From the NCBI GenBank assembly GCA_035554115.1, contig DATMIW010000045.1, positions 1-64,000 of the forward strand: a stretch of 64,000 bases of DNA, in the 5' to 3' direction. Position numbers and translations under genes: made by a program. Each line of letters starts with the position of its first letter. The first letter of the stretch is position 1. This document shows, piece after piece, positions 25,498 to 34,435 of the stretch. A model generated the notes under the pieces. That model saw only the letters and a list, made by a program, of their open reading frames with translations, had not been told where the DNA came from and ran no database searches. The stretch is from CAXTSE01 sp035554115 (GTDB taxonomy: Bacteria > Actinomycetota > Actinomycetes > Actinomycetales > Microbacteriaceae).

Positions 25498-26436
25498 TCA
25501 GTGCACGTATTCCAGGAGGTCCGCACCAACGGTGCGCATGGCATCCAGCACCGCCAGGCGCGTGTGGATGGCCGAGTCGGCGAACTGCACCGTCACGGCA
25601 TACGTCACGGCTGTCCGAGGGCCTCGCAGCACCCCAGCTTCTGCCCGTACCCCGGCATCCGTTCCAGTCGCGTTCACGAGAAGCAGGCCGTGGTCGACCG
25701 AACGATGAGACAGCGGGTCGAGCCCGAATGCACCGGCGACGAGTGACAAATTCGAGCCGAGCGACAGCCACCCCAGAACTCTGCTCGAGGTTTCAGAGTC
25801 GACGACTTCACCTCGCGCGAGCGCGGCGAACAACCACGCCAGCTCAGCCGTCGACCCCACCGACAGCTGCGGGGCATCGTCGGGACCGCGGTGATCGCGC
25901 GCTCGGTCGAGCAGAGCCGTACGCGTGAGCCCGAGGGATTCGGCACGGGCACGGACCGCCCCCAGGCCTACTTCGCGTAGCAGCACATTGGTCGCCAGAT
26001 TGTCGTTCGTGGCACCGATCAGCGATGCCAGGTCTGCCACCGGGAGGGCGGGCGCTTGAAGGTACTGCCACGCGCCGGAGCGGCCCACTGCATCCCGAGC
26101 GGTCTTGTCGAGGATTCCGAAGCCCGCGACATTGTGTTCGGATATGCGCGCCGACACCTCGATGAGCAACAGAAGTTGGCCGACCGACGCGGTGGGCAAC
26201 ACAATTCGGTCGTCGATCTCGATGAGACGAACCCCGGTGTCGAGATCAGTTGCCGACGCCGACACATGAGCGCCCGCAAACGCCAAGCCCCCCAGCGCGG
26301 TGAAGGTGTTCGCGAACGACTCAGCCGGTTGCAGCGCACGATGACGCGGCGCGCGCGGAGTGCGTACCCGTGAGCGACGGTCGGATCCTGTGGCCGTATC
26401 TACCAAATGGTGACTCTGTCTTTCGGGTCGAGCCAC
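25498..26436 (-). CDS. Class A beta-lactamase-like protein lacking catalytic lysines
   Basis: A 312-residue protein of the class A beta-lactamase fold. The first S-x-x-K motif reads SVGQ (84-87), the S-D-N motif reads NDN (144-146), and the K-T-G motif reads ATG (256-258, in LVNATGTDAG). The nucleophilic serine is kept but both lysines are lost, so beta-lactam hydrolysis is very unlikely. W-Q-Y-L near 123-126 and D-H-R-G-P-D-D-A-P fit a serine-hydrolase family common in actinobacteria. No signal peptide is evident. The GTG start at 26436 overlaps the M13 gene by 37 nt and is uncertain. Confidence 0.75.
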   Translation of the reverse strand: MARPERQSHHLVDTATGSDRRSRVRTPRAPRHRALQPAESFANTFTALGGLAFAGAHVSASATDLDTGVRLIEIDDRIVLPTASVGQLLLLIEVSARISEHNVAGFGILDKTARDAVGRSGAWQYLQAPALPVADLASLIGATNDNLATNVLLREVGLGAVRARAESLGLTRTALLDRARDHRGPDDAPQLSVGSTAELAWLFAALARGEVVDSETSSRVLGWLSLGSNLSLVAGAFGLDPLSHRSVDHGLLLVNATGTDAGVRAEAGVLRGPRTAVTYAVTVQFADSAIHTRLAVLDAMRTVGADLLEYVH

Positions 26437-28388
26437 AGCGCATCGCCTTCTGTGACACCGAATGCTGTCGAGAACTCATCGATATTGCGCACGATCTGAT
26501 TGCACCGGAATTCGGTCGGTGAATGCGGATCGATCGAAAGCAGCCGCAGGGCTTCTTCATCGCGCAGTTTGGCACGCCATGCCTGCGCCCAGCTGAGAAA
26601 AAACCTCTCGGCCGCAGTGAGCCCGTCAATAACCGGCCCCTCGTCGGTCGAGCTTGTCGAGACCCCCAGCGACAACAGGTACGCCTTCCAGGCGATGGAC
26701 AACCCGCCCAGATCGCCAATGTTCTCGCCGATCGTCAACGCACCGTTGACATGGTGGCCGGGTAATTGGGCTGGCTCGAGTGCGTCGTACTGCGCGATGA
26801 GGGATGCCGTGCGCGCCTCGAACGCCTCGCGATCGGCCGCTGTCCACCAGTCGGTGAGTCGCCCGTCGCCGTCATAGCGCGACCCCTGATCGTCGAATCC
26901 GTGACCGATTTCGTGGCCGATGACGGCGCCGATCGCACCATAATTCGCCGCCGCATCCCGGTTCTCGTCGAAGAACGGTGCCTGCAGAATCGCCGCGGGA
27001 AAGACGATCTCATTGAAGCCCGGGTTGTAATACGCGTTGATGGTCTGCGGCGTCATGAACCACTCGTCGCGGTCGAGCGGCGCACCGATCTTGCCCAGTT
27101 CGCGCTGGAACTCGAACTCGGTAGTCGCCCGGACATTGGCGACAACGTCATCCGGAACGATCTCGAGCGAGGAGTAGTCGCGCCATTTCACCGGGTAGCC
27201 GATTTTCGCCACGAACTTGTCGAGCTTCTGCAACGCCCGAGCCCGCGTCTCGTCGGTCATCCACTCGAGAGTGGTGATGGATTCGCGGTACGCCTCGATC
27301 AGATGCGCGACCAGATCATCCATCGCCGCCTTGGCTGTCGGGCTGAAATGCCGTTCGACATAGATGCGGCCTATGGCCTCGCCGAGAGCACCTTCGGTGA
27401 CCGACACCCCACGCTTCCACCGAGCTCGCAGTTCGGGCGTGCCGCTGAGGGTCTTGCCATAGAAGTCGAAGTGCGCCTGCACGACCTCGGCATGCAGATA
27501 GGGAGCCGACGACCGGATCACCTGCCACCGCAGCCAGTCCCGCCACGCCTCCAGGTGGTCGCCATTGAGCAACGCGGCAACCCCGGTGAGGAAGCTCGGT
27601 TCGCGTACGACGACTTCGGCAAAGGATCCCGAGGGCACCCCCATCGCGTCCCGCCAGATGGCAAGCAGGCTCGCACGATCCTCTCCGGCGAGAGCCTCGA
27701 CATCGGCCCACGGCAGCAGGTTGTAGGTGGCCTGGCTGTCGCGGGTGCGCACGTTATCCCAGTGCTGGGATGCGATGGCCGTCTCAAGATCGAACACTCG
27801 CTGCGCGCGGACGCTCGCGTCAGAAATACCGGCCAGGCCGAAGATCCGTTCCAGGTGTGCGCGGTAGGCCGCCCGGATTTCGGCGAACTTCTCTTCGCGG
27901 TAATACGACTCGTCGGGCAGGCCCAGTCCCCCCTGCTCGAAGAAGACGAGGTACCGCTCGGGGTTGCCGGGGTCGTTGTCGACGAAGGCGGGCAGGAAGC
28001 CGGAAGTGCCGCGGCGCTCAAGACGACCGAGAGCCGCCAAGAAGGCGGGGATGTCACCGAGCTCGTCGATGCCATCAAGATCAGACTGAATGGGCGTCCA
28101 CCCAGCCGCCTCGATCTGCGCCTCATCCATGAAGCTCGAATAGAGGTCGCCGATCTTGCGCGCCTCGGTGCCGGGTTCAGCCGACTGCGCCTCTTCGATG
28201 ATCTCCCGCACGGCCTGCTCTGCCTCTTCGGCGAGAACGTAGAACGAGCCATAGCGTGCCTTGTCGCTCGGAATCTCGGTGCGTGCAATCCACTTGCCAT
28301 TCACGTGGCGGAAGAGGTCGTCGACCGGGCGGACCGCCGGGTCGAGTTCGTCAAGGTCGATTCCGGAGGTCGTCTGCGCATCAGTCAC
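26400..28388 (-). CDS. M13 family metallopeptidase (PepO-like)
   Basis: A 662-residue zinc oligopeptidase of the neprilysin family. The zinc motif HEIGH is at 492-496 and the third ligand Glu in ENIGDLGG at about 555, with N-A-Y-Y-N-P upstream as the substrate-backbone motif and the usual C-terminal W. There is no signal peptide or anchor, so it is probably cytoplasmic. The GTG at 28388 (VTDAQTTSGIDLDEL) gives the standard N terminus. G-V-S-T-S-S-T-D-E-G within a surface loop is encoded by the repeat shared with hemH. Confidence 0.92.
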   Translation of the reverse strand: MTDAQTTSGIDLDELDPAVRPVDDLFRHVNGKWIARTEIPSDKARYGSFYVLAEEAEQAVREIIEEAQSAEPGTEARKIGDLYSSFMDEAQIEAAGWTPIQSDLDGIDELGDIPAFLAALGRLERRGTSGFLPAFVDNDPGNPERYLVFFEQGGLGLPDESYYREEKFAEIRAAYRAHLERIFGLAGISDASVRAQRVFDLETAIASQHWDNVRTRDSQATYNLLPWADVEALAGEDRASLLAIWRDAMGVPSGSFAEVVVREPSFLTGVAALLNGDHLEAWRDWLRWQVIRSSAPYLHAEVVQAHFDFYGKTLSGTPELRARWKRGVSVTEGALGEAIGRIYVERHFSPTAKAAMDDLVAHLIEAYRESITTLEWMTDETRARALQKLDKFVAKIGYPVKWRDYSSLEIVPDDVVANVRATTEFEFQRELGKIGAPLDRDEWFMTPQTINAYYNPGFNEIVFPAAILQAPFFDENRDAAANYGAIGAVIGHEIGHGFDDQGSRYDGDGRLTDWWTAADREAFEARTASLIAQYDALEPAQLPGHHVNGALTIGENIGDLGGLSIAWKAYLLSLGVSTSSTDEGPVIDGLTAAERFFLSWAQAWRAKLRDEEALRLLSIDPHSPTEFRCNQIVRNIDEFSTAFGVTEGDALWLDPKDRVTIW
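26641..26666. repeat. 26-bp REP-like repeat, copy inside the M13 peptidase gene
   Basis: The stretch contains GGTCGAGCTTGTCGAGACC; 25 of 26 bases match the copy at 16769-16794 in hemH. It is read in frame as V-S-T-S-S-T-D-E, between the helix L-S-I-A-W-K-A-Y and the conserved P-V-I-D-G-L-T. Confidence 0.7.
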
Positions 28389-28473
28389 GCACGCCAGCCT
28401 AAATGCCCGCACCGACGCTCGGGTCGGGTGTTGCCTTAGTGGTCGTCGCCCTAGCTGGCCACGTACATCGACG

Positions 28474-30081
28474 TCAGGCCGCCAGGTCGCGTCGGCGATA
28501 TCGAAGGAGGGCGATTCCCGACACCACCAACACAATTGCCCCGACCACGATCGTCGGCACCCAGTCGTCAGTCGGCAAGGTCGGAACATGCGTGATCGGA
28601 CTGGCGTTCATGACGCCGTCGGGGAAATTCGCGAGTCCCCCAAACAAGCCAATGCCAATGCCTGCCGCATAAATCACCCAACTCAGCGCAACGGCGAAAC
28701 GCGGCAGCACCGCGACGACGACTGCGGCAGCCGCGACGAATGACAGCGCCGCCGGGGCTTGCACCAGGCACTGCGCAAGCGAGAACCAGGCATTCTCGTC
28801 ATCACCGGATCCCGCAAAACTCAGCGCGGCAGCAACGCCCGTCACACTCAGCACCACGAGCACCGACACCACCGCAGTCACCAAGAACGCCAACATCCAG
28901 CGATATCGAGAGAGGGGAGCCGCGAGCACGCTCTCCATAAGCCCATCGATCTCCTCCTCCCGCAGTCGCAACACCGCCTGGACCCCGGCAGCGCCGGCAA
29001 CCGCACCGACGATCACCGTGATCGCGACGACCAAGGAACGCGACACATCCGCCTGTGTCGTATGCCCGAGGCTGGCCAGGATTCCCTCGATCTGCGGGTT
29101 GTCGATGCTTGCTTTCGAGATCGCTGTGACGAGCGAGCCGAGGACGGCGCCGAGCAGAGTCGATCCTGCCGTCCACGCGACAAGGGTGGGCCATTGCAGC
29201 CGCCAGGCGAGTGCGAACGGCGAGCGGAGTCCGGCGCGAGCGACAGCTCTTCCGCGACGTTCGGCGAGAAGGCTCGCTCCCACATCGCGTCGCGTCTGCA
29301 CGACAAAGGCGACCACCAAGGTCACCACGGCCAGGGCTCCGATCACCGCGAGCGGCCAGAGACGATTCTCGGTGAAGGGCAAGATCTGCTGTCCCCAGCC
29401 GATGACAGAGAGCCAACTCGGCCATCCCGGCTCGAGGCTGATGCGGGTGAGATCGGGCGTGCCGAGCGCATCACCGGCTCCCCGGAACGCATACGCCGCA
29501 AGCACCGCCACTGTGCCCACACCGTTCGCCGCGCGCGAGGTCGCCGTGAGTTGGCCCGCGAGAAGACCGATGCCGAGAAAGGCAAGCCCGGTGAGCGCTA
29601 AGGCACCGGCACTCAGGATCGCGCCCCCCGCATCCAGCCCCGTCGCCACATATCCCACGGTGGCCAGCACCCCGAACACCCCGTTCGCGATCACCCCGAG
29701 CATGAGCGTTGCGATGAACGGCGCACGCCGCGAAACCGGCGTGGCGAGCACGAGTTCGCGACGCCCCTTCTCTTCATCACCTCGCCCATGACGAGTCGCC
29801 AAGAAGGTGTTCATCAGCCCTATCGTCAGGGCGAGAAAGGCAAAGGACTGAAAGTTCACCCCTGAACCAAGTGAGTCGCCATTCGGGATGCCGCGGAGGG
29901 CCAGAAGGGCGGGGGTCGCAAGGGCGACGCGCAAGATCGAGGCGCGGCCCGCCGCGTCGTCAAATTCCTGCGAAATGGCCGCAGCCGCGACCACGAGAAG
30001 AAAGACGGTGCCCAGAATCCAGATCGGCAGGGTGATCCGGTCTCTGCGCACTTGCTGCACCAGCAGTCGGAACATTGTCAC
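28474..30081 (-). CDS. ABC-2 type exporter permease
   Basis: A 535-residue membrane protein with about 12 hydrophobic spans in two similar halves, each containing E-E-x-x-G-x-x-E-x-x-L-A-x-P-V/L-S-R (at about 102-120 and again in R-E-E-E-I-D-G-L-M-E-S-V-L-A-A-P-L-S-R). This duplicated layout is that of the permeases often labelled exporters of polyketide antibiotics. The GTG start overlaps the ATPase stop by 4 nt (GTGA); an ATG two codons later is possible. The substrate is unknown. Confidence 0.88.
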   Translation of the reverse strand: MTMFRLLVQQVRRDRITLPIWILGTVFLLVVAAAAISQEFDDAAGRASILRVALATPALLALRGIPNGDSLGSGVNFQSFAFLALTIGLMNTFLATRHGRGDEEKGRRELVLATPVSRRAPFIATLMLGVIANGVFGVLATVGYVATGLDAGGAILSAGALALTGLAFLGIGLLAGQLTATSRAANGVGTVAVLAAYAFRGAGDALGTPDLTRISLEPGWPSWLSVIGWGQQILPFTENRLWPLAVIGALAVVTLVVAFVVQTRRDVGASLLAERRGRAVARAGLRSPFALAWRLQWPTLVAWTAGSTLLGAVLGSLVTAISKASIDNPQIEGILASLGHTTQADVSRSLVVAITVIVGAVAGAAGVQAVLRLREEEIDGLMESVLAAPLSRYRWMLAFLVTAVVSVLVVLSVTGVAAALSFAGSGDDENAWFSLAQCLVQAPAALSFVAAAAVVVAVLPRFAVALSWVIYAAGIGIGLFGGLANFPDGVMNASPITHVPTLPTDDWVPTIVVGAIVLVVSGIALLRYRRRDLAA

Positions 30082-30974
30082 GCGCGCGATCCGCGGTCGC
30101 CATAGTGCCGCAGGAACAGCTCTTCCAGAGACGGAGGCGACACCGTCAAAGCGGAAACCCCTGCCTGTGTGAGCAGCGCGAGCGTGGCATCGAGAGCGTC
30201 GGCATCGACGTCGAATACAAGTTGCTCGGCCTCCGTGCGCGCATCGTGAACTCCGGGCAGACCCGACACCGCGGCAAGGGTCGCGCCTGTCGACACCCGA
30301 AAGGTTGTGCGCCTCAGATGGCGTAGCGAAGCCAGAGTGCCGGATTCGACGGCCACTCCTTCACGCAGGATCGTGACGCGTTCGCAGAGCCGCTCGACCT
30401 CGCTCAAGATGTGGCTCGACAGCAGCACCGTGGCACCATCTTTGCGCACCCGGTCCACTTCGCGACGGAACACCTCCTCCATCACCGGGTCGAGCCCACT
30501 CGTCGGTTCGTCAAAAATGTAGAGTTGCGCGGGGCGAGCAAGTGCTGCAATAAGTGCGACCTTTTGGCGATTGCCCTTCGAATAGGCCCGGCCCTTCTTG
30601 CTCGGGTCGAGCTGAAAATCGTGCAGCAGTCGCGAACGCAGAGCGGGGTCGGCGCCCCCGCGCAGCCGGGTGAGAAAGTCGATGGTCTCCCCGCCCGAAA
30701 GGTTCGGCCAGAGGGCGACGTCGCCGGGGACGTATGCCACAGCGCGATGGATCTCGACCGCATCCTGCCATGGGTCTCGGCCCAGCACTCGGACGTCGCC
30801 ACGGGTGCGGCGCAGCAGACCAAGCAACACTCGGATGGCCGTGGATTTGCCCGCGCCATTCGGGCCGAGGAAGCCGTGCACCTCTCCTTCAGAGATTGTC
30901 AGGTCTAAACCATCGAGCGCATGAACCGTTCCGAACTTCTTGACCAGACCTCTAGCCTCGACAACTGTCGCCAT
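30078..30974 (-). CDS. ABC transporter ATP-binding protein
   Basis: A 298-residue ATPase. Walker A is G-P-N-G-A-G-K-S-T (about 39-47), the signature reads Y-S-K-G-N-R-Q-K-V, Walker B Y-I-F-D-E-P-T-S-G-L-D-P, and the switch His is in L-L-S-S-H-I-L-S-E-V-E. The C-terminal extension and the S-P-P-S-L-E-E-L-F-L motif fit DrrA-type drug exporter ATPases. The ATG at 30974 (MATVVEARGLVKKFG) is chosen over an upstream one at 31004, which would overlap the divergent MFS gene. It drives the adjacent permease. Confidence 0.92.
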   Translation of the reverse strand: MATVVEARGLVKKFGTVHALDGLDLTISEGEVHGFLGPNGAGKSTAIRVLLGLLRRTRGDVRVLGRDPWQDAVEIHRAVAYVPGDVALWPNLSGGETIDFLTRLRGGADPALRSRLLHDFQLDPSKKGRAYSKGNRQKVALIAALARPAQLYIFDEPTSGLDPVMEEVFRREVDRVRKDGATVLLSSHILSEVERLCERVTILREGVAVESGTLASLRHLRRTTFRVSTGATLAAVSGLPGVHDARTEAEQLVFDVDADALDATLALLTQAGVSALTVSPPSLEELFLRHYGDRGSRA

Positions 30975-30997
30975 GCGAGGGATCGTACGCTTGCCCA

Positions 30998-32245
30998 ATG
31001 TCATCCGCCCCAGCCACCCCGCGCACCCACGCGAAGGCCTGGCGTAACGCGGTCTTCGTCGTTTTCGCCCTCAACGGGGTGGCATCCGCGTCGTGGATGA
31101 CCCGCATTCCCAGCGTGCGCGACCAACTGGATATCTCGGTCACCGAAATCGGCTTCCTCTTCTTCGCCCTTTCGGCTGGCGCGCTCGTCGGAGTCACACT
31201 CTCAAGCCACGTGGTTAACGCAATCGGCGGCCGCAGCACGATTGTTATCGCGATTGCAATTACCAGCGTGGGCATGCTCGGGGTCGGCGCGGGTACTGAG
31301 TTGATCGCCAGTTACTGGGTCGTGCTACCCGCCGCGGCGCTCATCGGTTTGGGGTTCGGGCTCTGCGATGTAGCGATGAACATCGAGGGCGCCGCTACCG
31401 AGCGGGTGCTCGGCGGCACCCTCATGCCCCTGTTCCATGCGAGCTGGAGTATCGGCACTGTCGCGGGCGCCGGCATCGGATCACTGGCGGCGTTCACCCA
31501 CACAGGGACGGGCGTGCACCTCTCGATCACCGCCGTTGTGGTCATGGTCGGCACAGTGGTTGCGGCCCGGTGGATCCCCCGGATCGACATTCCGGTCGAT
31601 GGCGCCACCACTCATACCGGCGTCGCGACCGGTCTCGCTCTCCGCGAGCGCATGGCGGTGTGGGGCAACCCCCGCATCCTTCTCATCGGACTCATAGCCC
31701 TCGGCATGACCTTCACCGAAGGTTCGGCCAACGACTGGCTCGCGCTCGGATTCGTGGATGACCGGGGCCTCGACAACGGACAGGGCGCCCTCGTGTTCGC
31801 CATCTTCACCGCCGCCATGACGGTTGGACGCATCGTCGGAGTCCCCGCGCTCAACCGCTTCGGCCGCGTGCGGATACTGCGCGCCGCCTCAATTGCGGCG
31901 GCCCTCGGAATCGCGACGGTGATCCTGGTGCCGATCGTCCCGATTGCGATTGTTGGCGTGATCGTCTGGGGCGTTGGCGCATCCCTCGGCTTCCCGGTGG
32001 CCCTGTCGGCGGCGGGCGACGACCCACGCACCGCCACCGCAGCAGTCGGTGCCGTGTCGACGATCGGATACATCGCGTTTCTGGCGGGCCCTCCAGTGTT
32101 AGGCGTCATCGGCGAGCACATCGGGGTGCTGAACGCCCTCGTGGTGGTGCTTGTGCTCATCGTTGTGACCGCGTTCGCGGTGCCGGCGGCCCGGCCGATT
32201 GTTGGTGCACCTGCAGCTAGCACGCCCGGTACCGTTGACAGGTGA
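30998..32245 (+). CDS. MFS transporter
   Basis: A 415-residue major facilitator with 12 predicted spans. The N terminus [13 protein letters not shown] and the [10 protein letters not shown] motif in span 5 resemble the fucose/sugar-permease-like MFS group often annotated as YbjJ-like. The substrate is not predictable. The start is divergent from the ABC ATPase with only 23 bp between, so promoters must overlap the coding ends. Its stop overlaps the nucS GTG start by 4 nt. Confidence 0.85.
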   Translation: MSSAPATPRTHAKAWRNAVFVVFALNGVASASWMTRIPSVRDQLDISVTEIGFLFFALSAGALVGVTLSSHVVNAIGGRSTIVIAIAITSVGMLGVGAGTELIASYWVVLPAAALIGLGFGLCDVAMNIEGAATERVLGGTLMPLFHASWSIGTVAGAGIGSLAAFTHTGTGVHLSITAVVVMVGTVVAARWIPRIDIPVDGATTHTGVATGLALRERMAVWGNPRILLIGLIALGMTFTEGSANDWLALGFVDDRGLDNGQGALVFAIFTAAMTVGRIVGVPALNRFGRVRILRAASIAAALGIATVILVPIVPIAIVGVIVWGVGASLGFPVALSAAGDDPRTATAAVGAVSTIGYIAFLAGPPVLGVIGEHIGVLNALVVVLVLIVVTAFAVPAARPIVGAPAASTPGTVDR

Positions 32246-32937
32246 GAATCGTCGTCGCCCGCTGTTCTGTCGACTACGCCGGCCGTCTAAGTGCGCATCT
32301 GCCTCTCGCCACCCGCCTGCTCGTCCTGAAAGCGGACGGCAGCGTGCTCGTGCACTCCGATTCGCTGAGCTACAAACCGCTCAACTGGATGAGCCCGCCC
32401 TGCACTCTCACCCAGGAAGACGTCGACGAGGAGCGTCGGGATGCCGGGGTCGTCGAACTCTGGCGCGTCACCCAGGCGAAGACCGCCGACCTTCTCGTGA
32501 TCTCGATCCACGAGATCCTGCACGATTCACAGCACGAACTGGGCGTCGATCCGGGCCTGCAGAAAGACGGCGTCGAGGCCGATCTGCAGCGCCTGCTTGC
32601 CGAACAGATCGAACTCCTTGGCGACGGCCACACTCTGGTGCGCCGCGAGTTCATGACCGCAATCGGCCCGGTCGACATCCTGGCTCGGGATGCGGCGGGG
32701 GCTGCCGTCGCCGTCGAAATCAAGCGGCGGGGCGACATCGACGGCGTCGAACAGCTGACGCGCTACCTCGAACTCATGAACCGGGATCCCGCACTGGCCC
32801 CGGTCACCGGCGTGTTCGCGGCCCAGGAAATCAAGCCACAGGCGCGCACGCTGGCTGCCGACCGCGGCATCCGGTGTCTCGTCCTCGACTACGACGCGAT
32901 GCGCGGTCTCGACAACGCCGAGAACCGCCTGTTCTAG
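32242..32937 (+). CDS. nucS: Mismatch-specific endonuclease NucS/EndoMS
   Basis: A 231-residue endonuclease that cuts both strands at mismatches and replaces MutS-MutL in actinobacteria. The N-terminal domain opens [16 protein letters not shown]; the nuclease domain includes [10 protein letters not shown] (about 108-117), G-P-V-D-I-L-A-R-D and the catalytic [13 protein letters not shown] (E-x-K, about 157-169). The C terminus ends E-N-R-L-F, which resembles the beta-clamp-binding tail; the clamp gene dnaN lies at 62624-63769. The start is GTG, coupled to the MFS stop. Confidence 0.93.
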   Translation: MRIVVARCSVDYAGRLSAHLPLATRLLVLKADGSVLVHSDSLSYKPLNWMSPPCTLTQEDVDEERRDAGVVELWRVTQAKTADLLVISIHEILHDSQHELGVDPGLQKDGVEADLQRLLAEQIELLGDGHTLVRREFMTAIGPVDILARDAAGAAVAVEIKRRGDIDGVEQLTRYLELMNRDPALAPVTGVFAAQEIKPQARTLAADRGIRCLVLDYDAMRGLDNAENRLF

Positions 32938-32975
32938 CGACGCGTGTAGCTGGCGTCGCGCTTAGGCTGGAGGCG

Positions 32976-33650
32976 ATGTCCACCCCTTATTCCGCCGTTC
33001 TGTTCGACCTCGACGGCACCATCGTCGACTCGGCACCCGGCATCACCGCGTCCCTCGCCTTCACTTTCGAAGAGCTCGGGATGCCCGTCCCCGCGCCTGC
33101 AGAGCTCCTCTCGTATGTGGGCCCCCCGATTCTCGATTCGTTCCGGGATCTCGCCGGCTTCACTCCGCAGGAGTCTGTCCGCGCGCTTCGCATCTACCGC
33201 ACGCACTACATCTCAACTGGGGTGTTCGACGCGTCCCTGTACGCGGGCGTTCCGGATGTGCTGCGCGCCATCCACGAAAGCGGCATTCCTCTGTCGCTCG
33301 CCACCTCGAAGCCCGAAGGGCCCTCCCGGCTGATCCTCGAGCACTTCGACCTCATCGAGTATTTCGACGAATTGACCGGTGCGAGCGCCGACGAGGTACG
33401 CAGCGCAAAAGCCGACGTCGTTGAAGAGGCTCTGCGTCGGCTCGCTGCCGATGGGGCCGACCTGTCGAACCCGATCATGGTCGGCGACCGACGTCACGAT
33501 GTCGAAGGTGCTGCACACCACGACGTGCCGACGATCTTCGTGACGTGGGGCTATGGATCCCTCGCCGAGCGCGCCGGAGCCGTTGCGGTCGTCGACACTC
33601 CGGCTCAGTTGCTCGCCGCGCTCGGCCTCGAAGAGCCAGCAGCCGCGTAG
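32976..33650 (+). CDS. HAD family phosphatase (phosphoglycolate-phosphatase-like)
   Basis: A 224-residue HAD hydrolase. Motif I is V-L-F-D-L-D-G-T-I-V-D-S (residues 8-19), with the nucleophile Asp and acid/base Asp; motif II is L-A-T-S-K-P-E-G, and motif IV is M-V-G-D-R-R-H-D-V-E-G-A. A helical cap follows motif I, as in the Gph/PpaX group. GGAGGCG upstream is a good ribosome binding site for the ATG at 32976. Substrate preference is unknown. Confidence 0.9.
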   Translation: MSTPYSAVLFDLDGTIVDSAPGITASLAFTFEELGMPVPAPAELLSYVGPPILDSFRDLAGFTPQESVRALRIYRTHYISTGVFDASLYAGVPDVLRAIHESGIPLSLATSKPEGPSRLILEHFDLIEYFDELTGASADEVRSAKADVVEEALRRLAADGADLSNPIMVGDRRHDVEGAAHHDVPTIFVTWGYGSLAERAGAVAVVDTPAQLLAALGLEEPAAA

Positions 33651-33666
33651 CTCTTACGCCGACGGC

Positions 33667-33918
33667 TCACGCCGCATGGCGCTCTTGCGGCGCATGCGTT
33701 TCAACAGGGCAGAACAGCCGCGACTCCTCGTGTCCGCCCGGCCGCTCCACAATGTGCTCATCCATCGGGGCTCCACAGTCCGGGCACAAGGCGCGCTCGA
33801 CCGGGTGCTCAGGTGCATCTTCGAACGGGCCCACTTGGGCCGGCCCGAAGTACGGGAACAGCGCTCGATTGAGGCGCTGCCACCAGCTGTTGCCGGGGAA
33901 TTCGCTTCGCGCATCCAT
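33667..33918 (-). CDS. Small zinc-ribbon-like conserved protein
   Basis: An 83-residue protein (MDARSEFPGNSWWQRLNRAL) with G-N-S-W-W-Q-R, a hydrophobic/aromatic stretch F-P-Y-F-G-P-A-Q-V-G-P-F, and C-P-D-C-G-A-P-M then F-C-P-V. Three cysteines with a possible His suggest metal binding. I do not know the function. It is divergent from an OhrR-like MarR gene and the 50 bp between contain inverted repeats, so that regulator may control it. Confidence 0.7.
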   Translation of the reverse strand: MDARSEFPGNSWWQRLNRALFPYFGPAQVGPFEDAPEHPVERALCPDCGAPMDEHIVERPGGHEESRLFCPVETHAPQERHAA

Positions 33919-33921
33919 ATT

Positions 33922-33950
33922 GTTAGTGTACTCGCAATTAGTGCGCTAAC
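33922..33950. promoter_or_regulatory. Candidate OhrR/MarR operator
   Basis: GTTAGTG at 33922-33928 and CGCTAAC at 33944-33950 form a 6/7 inverted repeat, and the inner TTAGTGCGCTAA (33939-33950) is a second, compact TTAG/CTAA dyad. The site lies between the divergent zinc-ribbon-like and OhrR-like genes and would cover both promoters. Assignment rests on position and symmetry. Confidence 0.5.
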
Positions 33951-33968
33951 TATTGATAGCCTTCATTC

Positions 33969-34400
33969 ATGCCCGACACCGACCCGCTCGCCCTCGACAG
34001 GCAGGTGTGTTTCGCTCTCGCGGCCACCTCACGCAGCATCATTGGCCTCTATCGCCCGGTGCTCGAGCCGCTGGGTCTCACGCATCCGCAATACCTCGTC
34101 ATGCTCGCCCTCTGGGAACGCAGCCCACGACGCGTGGGGGATATCGGCGAGGCACTGATGCTCGAGCCCGCCACCCTCAGTCCTCTGCTCCGACGGCTCG
34201 AGGCCGCCGGGCTCATCACCCGAGACCGCGATCCGAATGACGAGCGCGCGCTGGCCGTCGAGCTCACCTCCGCAGGCATCGCCCTACGCACGCGTGCGCT
34301 CGAGGTACCCGGCCAGATCGTCGAACGTCTGGGAATGTCGCTTCGCGACCTCGAAGAGACCCGTGACGCACTCACTCGGCTGCTCGCCGCAACACGCTAA
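33969..34400 (+). CDS. OhrR-like MarR family regulator
   Basis: A 143-residue regulator. R-Q-V-C-F-A-L-A-A-T-S-R (about 11-22) places a Cys where OhrR proteins carry the peroxide-reactive cysteine; Y-R-P-V-L-E-P-L-G-L-T-H-P-Q-Y-L-V-M-L-A-L-W-E is strongly OhrR-like. The recognition helix (L-S-P-L-L-R-R-L) and wing (D-P-N-D-E-R-A-L) follow. It probably derepresses on organic hydroperoxide. No ohr peroxidase gene is in the window. Confidence 0.85.
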   Translation: MPDTDPLALDRQVCFALAATSRSIIGLYRPVLEPLGLTHPQYLVMLALWERSPRRVGDIGEALMLEPATLSPLLRRLEAAGLITRDRDPNDERALAVELTSAGIALRTRALEVPGQIVERLGMSLRDLEETRDALTRLLAATR

Positions 34401-34435
34401 CCACAGCGGATGAGCGTCCGCCCGAAGGATCTCAG

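Noticed and set aside
26766..28439. A 557-codon open frame opposite the M13 peptidase
   Set aside because: Antisense to a gene with intact HEIGH and ENIGD motifs; composition is Arg/Asp-rich with no domain.
28474..30974. ABC exporter as part of the type III PKS cluster
   Set aside because: About 3.5 kb away with unrelated genes on both strands between; the label polyketide exporter is only a family name.
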